A DNA stretch of 47,311 nucleotides from an uncultured Bacteroidales bacterium. GTDB lineage: Bacteria > Bacteroidota > Bacteroidia > Bacteroidales > FEN-979. The notes below the pieces were generated by a model, which did not search any database, was not told the origin of the DNA, and saw only the letters and a program-made list of their open reading frames with translations. The stretch is from contig CAJAUM010000027.1 in assembly GCA_903945175.1 (NCBI GenBank), positions 1-47,311 on the forward strand. Direction: 5' to 3'. Shown in pieces: positions 1 to 6,450 of the stretch. Within the stretch, counting starts at the first letter, position 1. Each line of letters begins with the position of its first letter. The position numbers were made by a program, and so were the translations under genes.

Positions 1-5
1 ATGTT

Positions 6-73
6 GTTGGGATGTGTTGGGATGCCCCCCTTTTTTGTTGGGATGTGTTGGGATGCGTTGGGATGTTGGGAAG
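6..73. repeat. Array of 10-bp GTTGGGATG direct repeats
   Basis: GTTGGGATG occurs at 6-14, 16-24, 37-45, 47-55 and 57-65, with a variant GTTGGGAAG at 65-73. Adjacent copies step by 10 bp, about one helical turn, interrupted once by a C6T6 block at 25-36. The same motif is found inverted at 287-295 and 318-326. Such helically phased repeats usually bind a protein several times, as iterons, operator arrays or integrase arm sites do. An A/T-rich stretch follows at about 73-165. No replication protein is in the window, so the role is open. Confidence 0.8.
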
Positions 74-326
74 GTTTTTAGATTTTAGCTTCAAGGAAAC
101 GGAAAAATATTTTTTTTTCATTTTTTGCTCTATTTTTACAAAATATAAAAACTTTAAAAAAGTGCCGAAACATTGATCTATCTAAGAATAGGCAAGAATT
201 TGAAAAAATCATGATGAAATTTTCATTCAGTACCCTTCTGAACAAATTAAGAAAAAACGGTCAATTTCGGGCAAAAACAGTCAAACCATCCCAACACGTA
301 TCAACAAAAAAGGGGGCCATCCCAAC
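16..326. repeat. 40-bp imperfect inverted repeat (arms 16-55 and 287-326)
   Basis: The arm at 16-55 and the reverse complement of 287-326 match at 36 of 40 positions. Both read GTTGGGATG, a C-rich then T6 block, GTTG, and a second GTTGGGATG. The 231-bp spacer is A/T-rich and holds no convincing gene: the small open frame at 211-459 runs through the repeats and resembles no known protein. Possible roles are an origin or segregation site, the end of an insertion, or a bidirectional regulatory region. Confidence 0.75.
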
Positions 327-391
327 AAAACACCCGAAAATTGATTTTTTGCAGGTAGGAACCATTGGACTTTCTGTTTTACGTTTTTACC

Positions 392-424
392 ATCAATTTA
401 CCGTCAATTTACCATCAATTTACC
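392..424. repeat. Three tandem 11-bp repeats (RTCAATTTACC)
   Basis: ATCAATTTACC (392-402), GTCAATTTACC (403-413) and ATCAATTTACC (414-424) are directly adjacent. The 11-bp step is again about one helical turn, but the unit is unrelated to the GTTGGGATG array just to the left. Together these arrays make 1-424 look like a protein-binding control region. Confidence 0.8.
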
Positions 425-485
425 GTTTGAAAATTTCGTTCTTTGATACAACTTGTTAGGGTGACATTTTCAGCATGTCAAACTA

Positions 486-512
486 CCTTGACTATGCCAG
501 ATATAGTCAAGG
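486..512. promoter_or_regulatory. Perfect 10-bp inverted repeat upstream of higBA
   Basis: CCTTGACTAT (486-495) and ATAGTCAAGG (503-512) are exact inverted copies around a 7-nt loop. There is no T-run after it, so an operator or structured site is more likely than a terminator. It lies about 90 bp upstream of the predicted higBA promoter. Confidence 0.5.
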
Positions 513-575
513 TCCCCTGGATCACACCTGGAATAAACGCCAATATGCGTAAATTAAAAATAAATTCAGATAAAT

Positions 576-607
576 GTTTTCTAATAGAAAACTATTAAGT
601 AACTTTG
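576..607 (+). promoter_or_regulatory. higBA promoter with embedded operator
   Basis: A -7 element TAACTTTG (600-607) matches TAnnTTTG exactly, with TTTT (577-580) as a near -33 box 19 bp upstream. Between them sits a perfect 17-nt palindrome, GTTTTCTA/A/TAGAAAAC (576-592), where an autorepressing antitoxin would block RNA polymerase. The -7 box ends only 4 nt before the ATG at 612, so transcription may start at or next to the start codon and give a leaderless or nearly leaderless mRNA. Confidence 0.6.
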
Positions 608-611
608 CAAC

Positions 612-929
612 ATGTTTAATATCATTGCCCGAAAAACATTGCTGGATTATTGCCAAAGGTATCCTATGGCAGCGCCTGCCCTGCAGGAGTGGTATTATGA
701 GCTGATTCAGTGTGAATTTAAAAACTTTAATGAACTGAAGGCAGTGTATGGCAATGCAAGCCTGGTAGCCGATGACAGGGTTGTGTTTAATATTATGGGA
801 AACCAGTACCGGCTGGTGGTAAGGATTGTATTTGCATTCAGGGCCATTCAGATAAAATGGTTTGGTACGCATGCTGAATATGATCAGGTGGATGTATCAG
901 GTACAGAATTTAAAAAGAAGAGATCATGA
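612..929 (+). CDS. higB: HigB-type mRNA interferase toxin
   Basis: A 105-residue protein of the HigB toxin family (RelE/ParE fold), which cuts mRNA on the ribosome. The family pattern is visible throughout: an N-terminal I-A-R-K-T-L segment, the central VVFNIMGNQYRLVVRI strand pair, and a C-terminal WFGTHAEYD motif holding the conserved Gly-Thr-His. Its length is normal for the family. The stop overlaps the start of the next gene by 4 bp (ATGA at 926-929), the usual translational coupling of toxin and antitoxin; toxin-first order is typical of higBA. The pair probably stabilises the element or acts in phage exclusion. Family assignment is confident; activity is inferred. Confidence 0.9.
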   Translation: MFNIIARKTLLDYCQRYPMAAPALQEWYYELIQCEFKNFNELKAVYGNASLVADDRVVFNIMGNQYRLVVRIVFAFRAIQIKWFGTHAEYDQVDVSGTEFKKKRS

Positions 930-1282
930 AATTAAAAATCATAGGGTCCGAAAAAGAATATCAACAGTGCCTTTCATGGGCAGATGAAATGTTTGATAAG
1001 AACGTAACTTCCGAATCACCTGAAGGCGAAAAACTTCAAATTGTACTCCTGTTAATCAGGCAATATGAGGATCAGTACTATCCTGTTCCAAAACCGGATC
1101 CAATCGATGCCATAAAGAGTAAGCTGGTTGATTTAGGGCTGAAGGATAAGTACCTGGTAGGTAAGGTAGGCTCAAAGGGATATGTCTCTGCAATCCTGAA
1201 TAAACGTAAGCCGCTAACACTGCAACTAGCCAGGTTGTTTCACCAGGAATTCGGGATCCCGGCTGATATTCTATTGTCATAG
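926..1282 (+). CDS. higA: HigA-type antitoxin with helix-turn-helix domain
   Basis: A 118-residue antitoxin matching the HigA family. Residues 1-50 form an acidic helical region (EKEYQQCLSWADEMFD). A PxPDPIDAIKSKL linker leads into a C-terminal HTH of the Cro/C1 type, where the sequence around VGKVGSKGYVSAILNKRKPLTLQ holds the recognition helix. This half would neutralise HigB and bind the palindrome at 576-592 to repress the operon. It is translated from an ATG overlapping the toxin stop. The canonical acidic linker and the final IPADILLS are intact, so the pair looks functional. Confidence 0.9.
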   Translation: MKLKIIGSEKEYQQCLSWADEMFDKNVTSESPEGEKLQIVLLLIRQYEDQYYPVPKPDPIDAIKSKLVDLGLKDKYLVGKVGSKGYVSAILNKRKPLTLQLARLFHQEFGIPADILLS

Positions 1283-1589
1283 TTTTAGATTTAACGAACA
1301 GTCAAGGCTTCCTTCCTCCTACCTTGTCCGAGCCTGGCCTGGTTAAGCCTTCAGGAAATAAATGCGGAATTCGGCTTTTATCATGAGCTAATTATCGGAA
1401 ATCCGATTATTCAGTTACCATGCCCAGGGAGGCAACTGAATAACGGGAATTCCCGTTTCATAAACATCGAAAGCTAATGATTCCAGAAAACAACTACGTG
1501 TATTTTACACGCAGTTGGATCAGATAATAAAGTGAGGATCCTCAATTTTCAATGAGATGATAAACCGCAGATTTGCGGTTTTGATATTT

Positions 1590-1610
1590 AAAAGGGGAAT
1601 TCCCCTTTTT
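1590..1610. terminator. Perfect palindrome with A/T-rich flanks (terminator-like)
   Basis: Four A, four G, AATT, four C and five T give a perfect 20-nt dyad with a T-run on either strand. It could end transcription arriving from higBA. It is also a member of the palindrome family described for 1394-1764. Confidence 0.4.
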
Positions 1611-1713
1611 CTTCCACCCCCAAACACCAGGATAATTTTCCTTCAACAGCATTTTGATCGGTTTTTTCCCCTAAGATTTCTTTAAAATTTTCCAAATAGC
1701 AATTTTACACCAG

Positions 1714-1795
1714 TTTTTTCCTGTTGAAATTCTCCTCCTTAAAAAACCGGAAATCCGGTTTTTTATTAACTCAATATTTTTTTCCTGTTGAAATT
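1714..1795. repeat. 18-bp direct repeat flanking a hairpin
   Basis: TTTTTTCCTGTTGAAATT is present at 1714-1731 and 1778-1795, 64 bp apart, on either side of the hairpin at 1741-1764. The copies are identical over 18 bases. Confidence 0.7.
1741..1764. terminator. 10-bp hairpin with AAAT loop (terminator-like)
   Basis: AAAAAACCGG (1741-1750), loop AAAT, CCGGTTTTTT (1755-1764). The G+C core followed by six T makes it a plausible intrinsic terminator in both directions, upstream of the promoters of the phage operon. Confidence 0.5.
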
Positions 1796-1962
1796 TCACC
1801 CCTCCGGAGACCTCCGATAATACATTTTCATAGCCGGTTTTAAGGTCACGAAAATTATTTTTTCCCCGACATTGTTACATGCATGAAATATACATATATA
1901 TACTGTCCTGTATATCAGCAAAATATAAAATTTAATGACCCAATTTCGGAGCCTGAAAAAAG

Positions 1963-1999
1963 TTGTCCTTTAAATTCAGTAGTACCGATGCTATATTTC
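1963..1999 (+). promoter_or_regulatory. Promoter-like module P1 (TTGTCCTTTA box plus -7-like box)
   Basis: TTGTCCTTTAAA (1963-1974) contains TTTA in the -33 position, followed after exactly 19 bp by TATATTTC (1992-1999), a 7/8 match to TAnnTTTG. The same arrangement recurs at 2049-2085. Confidence 0.45.
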
Positions 2000-2048
2000 G
2001 ACACAAAAATTACATGCTGAAACATGTGGTTTTATAGTGCTAAAAAAC

Positions 2049-2085
2049 TTGTCCTTTAAAATCGGTATGACAGAAACTAATATTG
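2049..2085 (+). promoter_or_regulatory. Promoter-like module P2 (same TTGTCCTTTA box)
   Basis: TTGTCCTTTAAA (2049-2060) is identical to the P1 box. TTTA (2055-2058) is again 19 bp from a -7-like TAATATTG (2078-2085), which lies 16 bp before the ATG at 2102. This module is best placed to drive the phage operon. Confidence 0.5.
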
Positions 2086-2101
2086 CTCAAAAAATAATCC
2101 T

Positions 2102-2278
2102 ATGCCGAAAGTGAAATTTTATGTCAGAAATGTTTCAATCCGGATGCAAGATCATGAGTACAAAAAAATGATGCAGATCTGCTACAGGAAGAAAAAAAAC
2201 AAATCGGAGATCATTCGTGAAATGCTCCTTCGTGGAATCGAATCCATGCTAAAAAAAAAACCAACCAATGAACACTGA
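2102..2278 (+). CDS. Small ribbon-helix-helix-like protein
   Basis: A 58-residue basic protein. An N-terminal strand with alternating residues (VKFYVRNVSIRMQ) is followed by a helix with many lysines and then by KSEIIREMLLRGIESML. This strand-helix-helix order, with a Ser-capped second helix, is the layout of MetJ/Arc-type repressors and of MobC-like proteins. It is the first gene after promoter module P2 and overlaps the portal-like gene by 11 bp, so the two are probably translated together. As the only small DNA-binding candidate in the operon it may regulate the TTGTCCTTT boxes. The fold assignment is by pattern only. Confidence 0.55.
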   Translation: MPKVKFYVRNVSIRMQDHEYKKMMQICYRKKKNKSEIIREMLLRGIESMLKKKPTNEH

Positions 2279-3485
2279 AAGTAGAAATCTTATCCCAAAC
2301 TACCTGGAAGATTATTTAATCGGACGACCAATCGCTGCTGGCGGGAGATACGTCTGGCCATGGGGTAATGACAATCTTTACCCGCAAATGATACGGGAGG
2401 TCACCAGGGAAAATGGCCTGTTGCAGAATATTCAAAACAAACATTTCGAAATGCTTTGGGGATCCGGACCACAGCTGTATGAAACCGGCTTTGCCAATGG
2501 CCGGAGATACAAGCGATGGGTTCAAAATCAGGAGATCGAAAATTGGCTCAGTTCCTGGGACTGGTTTGAGTATCTGCAAAAGGCCACCGCAGAGTATCTG
2601 TTGCTGAACGGATATTTTACGAAAGTGCATTCTAATGTAAAACCTTTTAGCAGACTGGCAGTTCAAAAGCTGGAATTCGTCGAAAGTGATCTGACCCGGC
2701 TTCAGTGGACTGGTACCGGCGAGCCCATTACCGGGGTGATCACCGGCGACTTCACACGGCCGGGGCTTTTTGGGTACGACTGGCTGCCAGTGTTTGATGC
2801 AGCTAACCCACGGGCCCAGGAGATATCAATAAGTTTTGAATATGTACCTCAATCGGGTGTTGAATTTTACCCGAGAGCCCCGATCCATAGTTCACTATCC
2901 TGGATCAGTGCAGGAGAGCAACCTGCAACCACGGTTGAAGCATTCAACTGCAATTCAATTTCACCCAAATATCACATCGAAGTGCCGGCGCTCTATTGGG
3001 CGAAACTTCGTGATAAGCTGATAGCAGAATGCCAGGAGAAAGGAATAGTGTACTCCGATGCCATGTTGGATAGGGCGAAGGACCAAACGTTTGAAGAGGT
3101 TCAAAACGCACTATCTGGAATTGACAAAGCAGGTAAATTCCTGGTGACAGAACTAATGCGAGACGAAGATCATTCTCGATACGTAGGTTGGAAGGTGATC
3201 CCGCTTGAGGCTCATATGAAAGATTACCTGCATGCACAATTGAAAATAGCCAGTGAATCGAAATTCTATCTAACTGCGGGATTAGGTATGCACCCGCAAT
3301 TAACAGGACTTAAAAGAGATGGTGGGTTATCAACGGGATCTGAACTACTATACGCGGCTAAATTTTATAAAAACATTTCGGTCGACATTGCAGAAAAAAT
3401 AATTATGAAAAATTTGAATGCCACAATCGGAATAAACTTCAGCGGTTTTCGGGTTAAGATGGGATTTTGCCGCGACGAATATTGA
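2268..3485 (+). CDS. Phage portal-like protein
   Basis: A 405-residue protein resembling portal proteins of Bacteroidota prophages. The clue is the N-terminal region: a WPWGNDNLYPQMI motif at about residues 30-42, then a helix with N-x-L-L-Q-N-I-Q-N-K and a GSG turn, and an aromatic-rich segment leading to AEYLLLNGYF. A portal forms the ring through which DNA enters the capsid and to which the tail attaches. It is the first large gene of the phage operon, as expected, but neither a large terminase nor a capsid gene is beside it. The C-terminus may be altered by a frameshift near 3459, where the +1 frame stays open to about 3600. The portal call is moderate. Confidence 0.55.
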   Translation: MNTESRNLIPNYLEDYLIGRPIAAGGRYVWPWGNDNLYPQMIREVTRENGLLQNIQNKHFEMLWGSGPQLYETGFANGRRYKRWVQNQEIENWLSSWDWFEYLQKATAEYLLLNGYFTKVHSNVKPFSRLAVQKLEFVESDLTRLQWTGTGEPITGVITGDFTRPGLFGYDWLPVFDAANPRAQEISISFEYVPQSGVEFYPRAPIHSSLSWISAGEQPATTVEAFNCNSISPKYHIEVPALYWAKLRDKLIAECQEKGIVYSDAMLDRAKDQTFEEVQNALSGIDKAGKFLVTELMRDEDHSRYVGWKVIPLEAHMKDYLHAQLKIASESKFYLTAGLGMHPQLTGLKRDGGLSTGSELLYAAKFYKNISVDIAEKIIMKNLNATIGINFSGFRVKMGFCRDEY

Positions 3486-3490
3486 CAAAC

Positions 3491-3628
3491 ATGAAACCAT
3501 TGATATCAGAAGGCTTCCGCTCATATATCCGCCCATATGGTCATGGAACGTGCACATTAAGGAGAGAGCGGGTCGGCCAGATCAGCGGCTTGGCTTTTGA
3601 AAAAACGGGCCAGGTCGGTACCGCGTAA
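3491..3628 (+). CDS. Possible 45-residue protein of unknown function
   Basis: An open frame with ATG at 3491 lies 5 bp after the portal-like stop and encodes a basic, glycine-rich peptide ending EKTGQVGTA. Nothing in it is recognisable. It sits in the 294-bp gap between the portal-like and HTH genes, where a shifted continuation of the portal frame also runs, so it may not be translated. The rest of the gap (3629-3779) shows no feature. Confidence 0.2.
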   Translation: MKPLISEGFRSYIRPYGHGTCTLRRERVGQISGLAFEKTGQVGTA

Positions 3629-3779
3629 CATGGATAAATCTAAAAATAATGGGAAAGCATGATAACGTGTACAAAACTTTTGTAAAAACATAGGCCAATC
3701 ATGGACTTTTCAGAATCAAAGACCTATTTTTCAACCAGAAAACGAACGTTTAAGATTCAATAATTTAAAAATCATACCA

Positions 3780-4718
3780 ATGAAAAAAATAAGCAAAACG
3801 TGCAAAATGGAAACGGAAACGATCATTCTTTTATCGGAAGAAGATAGTAAAACGATTTCAGATCTTGCTTCTATTAATACTGATATAAAAACAATAGCCC
3901 GCTCCCTAAATATCAATCCGGATGTTTTCGAAGCTCAATACATGACCGATGGCTCTCCCATCCACCGGGCGGTGGAATCCGGGATAACCAGCGCCGACCA
4001 ATCCATTAAGGAAATGCAATTCGAATCGGCGAAGGCGGGTGATAAAGAGGCAATTCGAGAATTCAAAAAGGATTCGATCAACGCCCGATGGGAACGGCAC
4101 AAGCAAAAATTGCTTTTCGATAAGAAATTGAGTGAATATGAAAATTTAAGAATGGCTGTTGAACATGGTAAGGGAGAGCTTCCGGATCATTTAAAGCAAT
4201 ACTATGAAGTCCTTGACTTTATCCGCACACTCTATTCCCAGCTGAATTCACGGTCTTTCATCATAAATATGGTACGAACCAAATGGCCCGATACTTCATA
4301 TTCGCTGGCGAATAAACTCTTCTATGAATCTTTGAATTTCTTCTATAGCGACAACAGCGTAAAGAAAGCGGCGTGGGCAAACATTTATGCCGACCAGCTG
4401 GATATGATTTCTAACCTGGCATTGGAAAGAGGCCAACTTGACACGGCAGGAAAATATAAAGTTGAAGCGGCCAAGATGCGGGGGGTTGGCAGTGATGATC
4501 CCGTGGGGATACCGCTTGAATTACTTGACCGCAGACCGGTATTTTATACCTTCAATATAGCCGACATGGGATTAGAACCGGTAAACCGCAGGGAATTAGG
4601 CTCCCTGATTGATTCGCTTAATATTACCGTATCACAAAATACGATACTAAAAAAAGAGGCCGGTATTGGGGGTATCGACCTTAACTATCTTCTAAAAACC
4701 AATGAAGTTGAGGATTAA
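3780..4718 (+). CDS. Terminase-small-subunit-like HTH protein
   Basis: A 312-residue protein. Residues 15-55 (DLASINTDIKTIARSLNINPDVFEAQY) look like an HTH: a helix, a turn and a recognition-type helix. Next comes a region rich in A/E/K (QFESAKAGDKEAIREFKKDS), a pattern common in phage small terminase or HTH packaging proteins of Bacteroidota prophages. The long helical C-terminal part (about 100-312) is not recognised. A first ATG at 3780 and a second in-frame ATG at residue 10 (3807) are both possible starts. By position it may recognise element DNA for packaging. The call rests on HTH pattern and neighbours only. Confidence 0.45.
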   Translation: MKKISKTCKMETETIILLSEEDSKTISDLASINTDIKTIARSLNINPDVFEAQYMTDGSPIHRAVESGITSADQSIKEMQFESAKAGDKEAIREFKKDSINARWERHKQKLLFDKKLSEYENLRMAVEHGKGELPDHLKQYYEVLDFIRTLYSQLNSRSFIINMVRTKWPDTSYSLANKLFYESLNFFYSDNSVKKAAWANIYADQLDMISNLALERGQLDTAGKYKVEAAKMRGVGSDDPVGIPLELLDRRPVFYTFNIADMGLEPVNRRELGSLIDSLNITVSQNTILKKEAGIGGIDLNYLLKTNEVED

Positions 4719-4747
4719 ATAACTCATCATAAATAATAACTGACATC

Positions 4748-5164
4748 ATGAATAGGGAACAGCGCAAACGCAATAAAATCGCAAAGGAGAATCGGGCAGG
4801 GAAGATGCTGAAACTTGAATCGGAATATGGCAACAGGTCTGCTGCCAGTATCCGGGACCGGATCACTGAAGTGGAATGCAAGATTGCTAAGGTGAATGAA
4901 ATACTTCAGCTCAATCCACAGGATTTTGTCACCAGGGAATTTCTTACAGAACTGGAGCAGGAAAAACGGGGGCTCATTAATATGACGCTACAACGCGGCT
5001 GGCCAAAAACTTATCTGAGAGAATTGCGGCTGAAACAAAAGCAGGAGCGCGAAAACCAGGATACATCCATTGAGATACCAAAGCCAGCTGCGCCGAAAGT
5101 GTATCTCACGGAATTATTCTCAAGCAAAAAATCACAGCGTTCAAAAACCAAAAGCCATGAATGA
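4748..5164 (+). CDS. Unknown charged coiled-coil protein of the phage operon
   Basis: 138 residues, very rich in K, R and E. Residues 1-80 have heptad-like hydrophobic spacing (ITEVECKIAKVNEILQL, then FLTELEQEKRGLI), suggesting a coiled coil; the C-terminus is basic and disordered-looking (KKSQRSKTKSHE). I recognise no family. The last 8 bp overlap the start of the next gene. A structural adaptor or scaffold-like role would fit its place between packaging and tail genes, but that is inference. Confidence 0.6.
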   Translation: MNREQRKRNKIAKENRAGKMLKLESEYGNRSAASIRDRITEVECKIAKVNEILQLNPQDFVTREFLTELEQEKRGLINMTLQRGWPKTYLRELRLKQKQERENQDTSIEIPKPAAPKVYLTELFSSKKSQRSKTKSHE

Positions 5165-5519
5165 TAAAAATGCAAAGAACGAAGCTCTGCTAAAGAATGC
5201 CATGGTGTTCCTTCATAGCGCCATGCTCATTGGAGACCAGCAGGCAGTAGAAATATTGCAGGCGCTGCAGGATCTTGATGAGGAATTCGAAAGTACCAGG
5301 GCGAAAGTGGTGGACATCTCCTCAAGGCCACGGCGCACCCGGGATGAGTTTGTGAATTTTTACCAGGTTGCCATTCCTGCCTTGGACCGGATGATTGAAA
5401 TCCAAAAGGAACAGCAGTGCATTGCCCTGGAGGTAACGGGTTCAAATTACAAAATGGTTGCAAGCCTTTTAAAACAAATCAAGCGTAGAAAAATCGCACA
5501 AAACTTTTTAAACAATTAG
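5157..5519 (+). CDS. Unknown helical protein of the phage operon
   Basis: 120 residues from the ATG at 5157. An upstream in-frame start at 5070 would lie wholly inside the preceding gene and give residues without helical character, so 5157 is preferred. The protein is predicted helical (AVEILQALQDLDEEFESTRAKVVDI, later IPALDRMIEIQKEQQ) with a basic tail (KQIKRRKIAQNF). No family is recognised. It overlaps the preceding stop by 8 bp and is followed by the next gene after 2 bp, so it belongs to the same transcript. Confidence 0.6.
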   Translation: MNDKNAKNEALLKNAMVFLHSAMLIGDQQAVEILQALQDLDEEFESTRAKVVDISSRPRRTRDEFVNFYQVAIPALDRMIEIQKEQQCIALEVTGSNYKMVASLLKQIKRRKIAQNFLNN

Positions 5520-5521
5520 CC

Positions 5522-5902
5522 ATGAAAAAACAACCAACACCTAAGGAGGCCCGTGACTTCTTCCAACAGGAAGAGCATGACTGGCAATTAGTAACAGAGG
5601 CATCCAATTGCGGAGATGTACCGGCAACCCTGGCCATGGCCATGGTAAGATTGATAAATGATGAAATTGATGTATTGTGGCGAGATCATGATAAAATTTA
5701 TTATTCAGAAGAGCCTGAAAATCTCCCAAGTAAAATATGTCAGTGTAGACAAATCACCGACCAGATCGGCGACCTGATGAAACAACGCCGTAAAATACTT
5801 TACTCTGACTATAAAATCCAGGAACATCGTTTCCGGATTTATCGCGACTCGCTCAAGCGGCAAATGAAGGGGAAACCCCTGGATAACGTAATCAGCAATT
5901 AA
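5522..5902 (+). CDS. Unknown small protein of the phage operon
   Basis: 126 residues. The N-terminus KKQPTPKEARDFFQQEEHDWQLV is followed by helical segments, two cysteines close together (CQCRQITDQIG) and a basic C-terminal helix (FRIYRDSLKRQMKGK). No domain is recognised. It starts 2 bp after the preceding gene; a 49-bp gap follows. As with the two genes before it, size and position suggest a head-tail connection or tail assembly factor, without direct evidence. Confidence 0.55.
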   Translation: MKKQPTPKEARDFFQQEEHDWQLVTEASNCGDVPATLAMAMVRLINDEIDVLWRDHDKIYYSEEPENLPSKICQCRQITDQIGDLMKQRRKILYSDYKIQEHRFRIYRDSLKRQMKGKPLDNVISN

Positions 5903-5951
5903 ATAAACAACAGCATCCCATTTTTGTAATCACATTTTAAACCCAATAATC

Positions 5952-6443
5952 ATGACCGATAAAGAATACATTGAATTTCAGTTTGTACTCACCACACTGA
6001 AAAAGTTTGGATTAAACCTTAAGAACATATTTGTAAATGATATCAAGCAAAAAGACCTGGTATCAAAGGGAAAAAATCAAGGAGCCCATTTGAGTGATCG
6101 TATTTCTTTTGAGGTAAAGAGGGCCGGGCAAAACGGTGGGGAGTTGCTATTTTATTTCCCAGACTATGGAAGGTTTATCGAAATACAGTACTTCAAAAAG
6201 TCTATAAACAGCCAGGCAGCATTCAGCAGGAGCAATACCGGTATTGGTAAATCGATGTCAAACTACCAGGTTATGACGCAAAGTAAATCAAACTTCCAAT
6301 CAATGATACGAAAGAAAGATACCCGCTGGTACACCCGTAATGTTATGGGAAACCTGAATCAATTAATAGGTGAGCTCATGTTTGGGCTCACAGACGCTGT
6401 AGAAAAAGAGATGATTTCGAAATTAATTACACCTTTTAAATAA
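5952..6443 (+). CDS. Putative tail-completion/connector protein
   Basis: 163 residues. The middle and end recall a family found just before the tape measure in Bacteroidota prophages: an aromatic DYGRFIEIQYFKKS segment, then a basic stretch with RWYTRNVMGNLNQLIGEL and a C-terminal amphipathic helix. In those relatives a D-Y-G-R-F-V-D motif is followed by KPKxWYS and a helix. The gene lies 7 bp before the tape measure, which fits a tail completion or connector role. The likeness is from memory of the family, not an alignment. Confidence 0.45.
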   Translation: MTDKEYIEFQFVLTTLKKFGLNLKNIFVNDIKQKDLVSKGKNQGAHLSDRISFEVKRAGQNGGELLFYFPDYGRFIEIQYFKKSINSQAAFSRSNTGIGKSMSNYQVMTQSKSNFQSMIRKKDTRWYTRNVMGNLNQLIGELMFGLTDAVEKEMISKLITPFK

Positions 6444-6450
6444 TATTATC

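Larger units (their letters stand above)
1394..1764. repeat. Cluster of eight palindromes/hairpins, several sharing a GGAAWTCC-type centre
   Basis: Members are: ATCGG-AAAT-CCGAT (1394-1407); a 10-bp stem with CC/GG extension (1407-1443); AACGGGAATTCCCGTT (1442-1457); an 11-bp stem with one A/C mismatch (1491-1517); TGAGGATCCTCA (1533-1544); AAACCGCA-GATT-TGCGGTTT (1562-1581); an A4G4-AATT-C4T4 type palindrome (1590-1609); and a 10-bp stem with AAAT loop (1741-1764). The stem bases differ between members but change in matching pairs, while the A/T centre is kept. That is what selection for folding or dyad binding would give. The last two also look like bidirectional terminators. Confidence 0.75.
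1283..2101. other. Gene-free stretch rich in palindromes
   Basis: These 819 bp contain no credible coding frame. From 1394 to 1764 they hold a dense run of palindromes and hairpins, listed separately. Two copies of TTTTTTCCTGTTGAAATT lie at 1714-1731 and 1778-1795. Two promoter-like modules close the stretch at 1963-2085. The segment separates the HigBA pair from the phage operon. Confidence 0.7.

Noticed and set aside
1-330. CRISPR array
   Set aside because: Repeats are 9-10 bp with almost no spacers and there are no cas genes.
211-459. 82-residue open frame on the plus strand
   Set aside because: It runs through the inverted repeat and the 11-bp tandem repeats, has no recognisable domain and no promoter or ribosome site.
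1394-1764. Integron-like attC array
   Set aside because: Some palindromes begin AAC and end GTT, but the RYYYAAC and GTTRRRY core sites and gene cassettes between them are missing, and no integron integrase is present.
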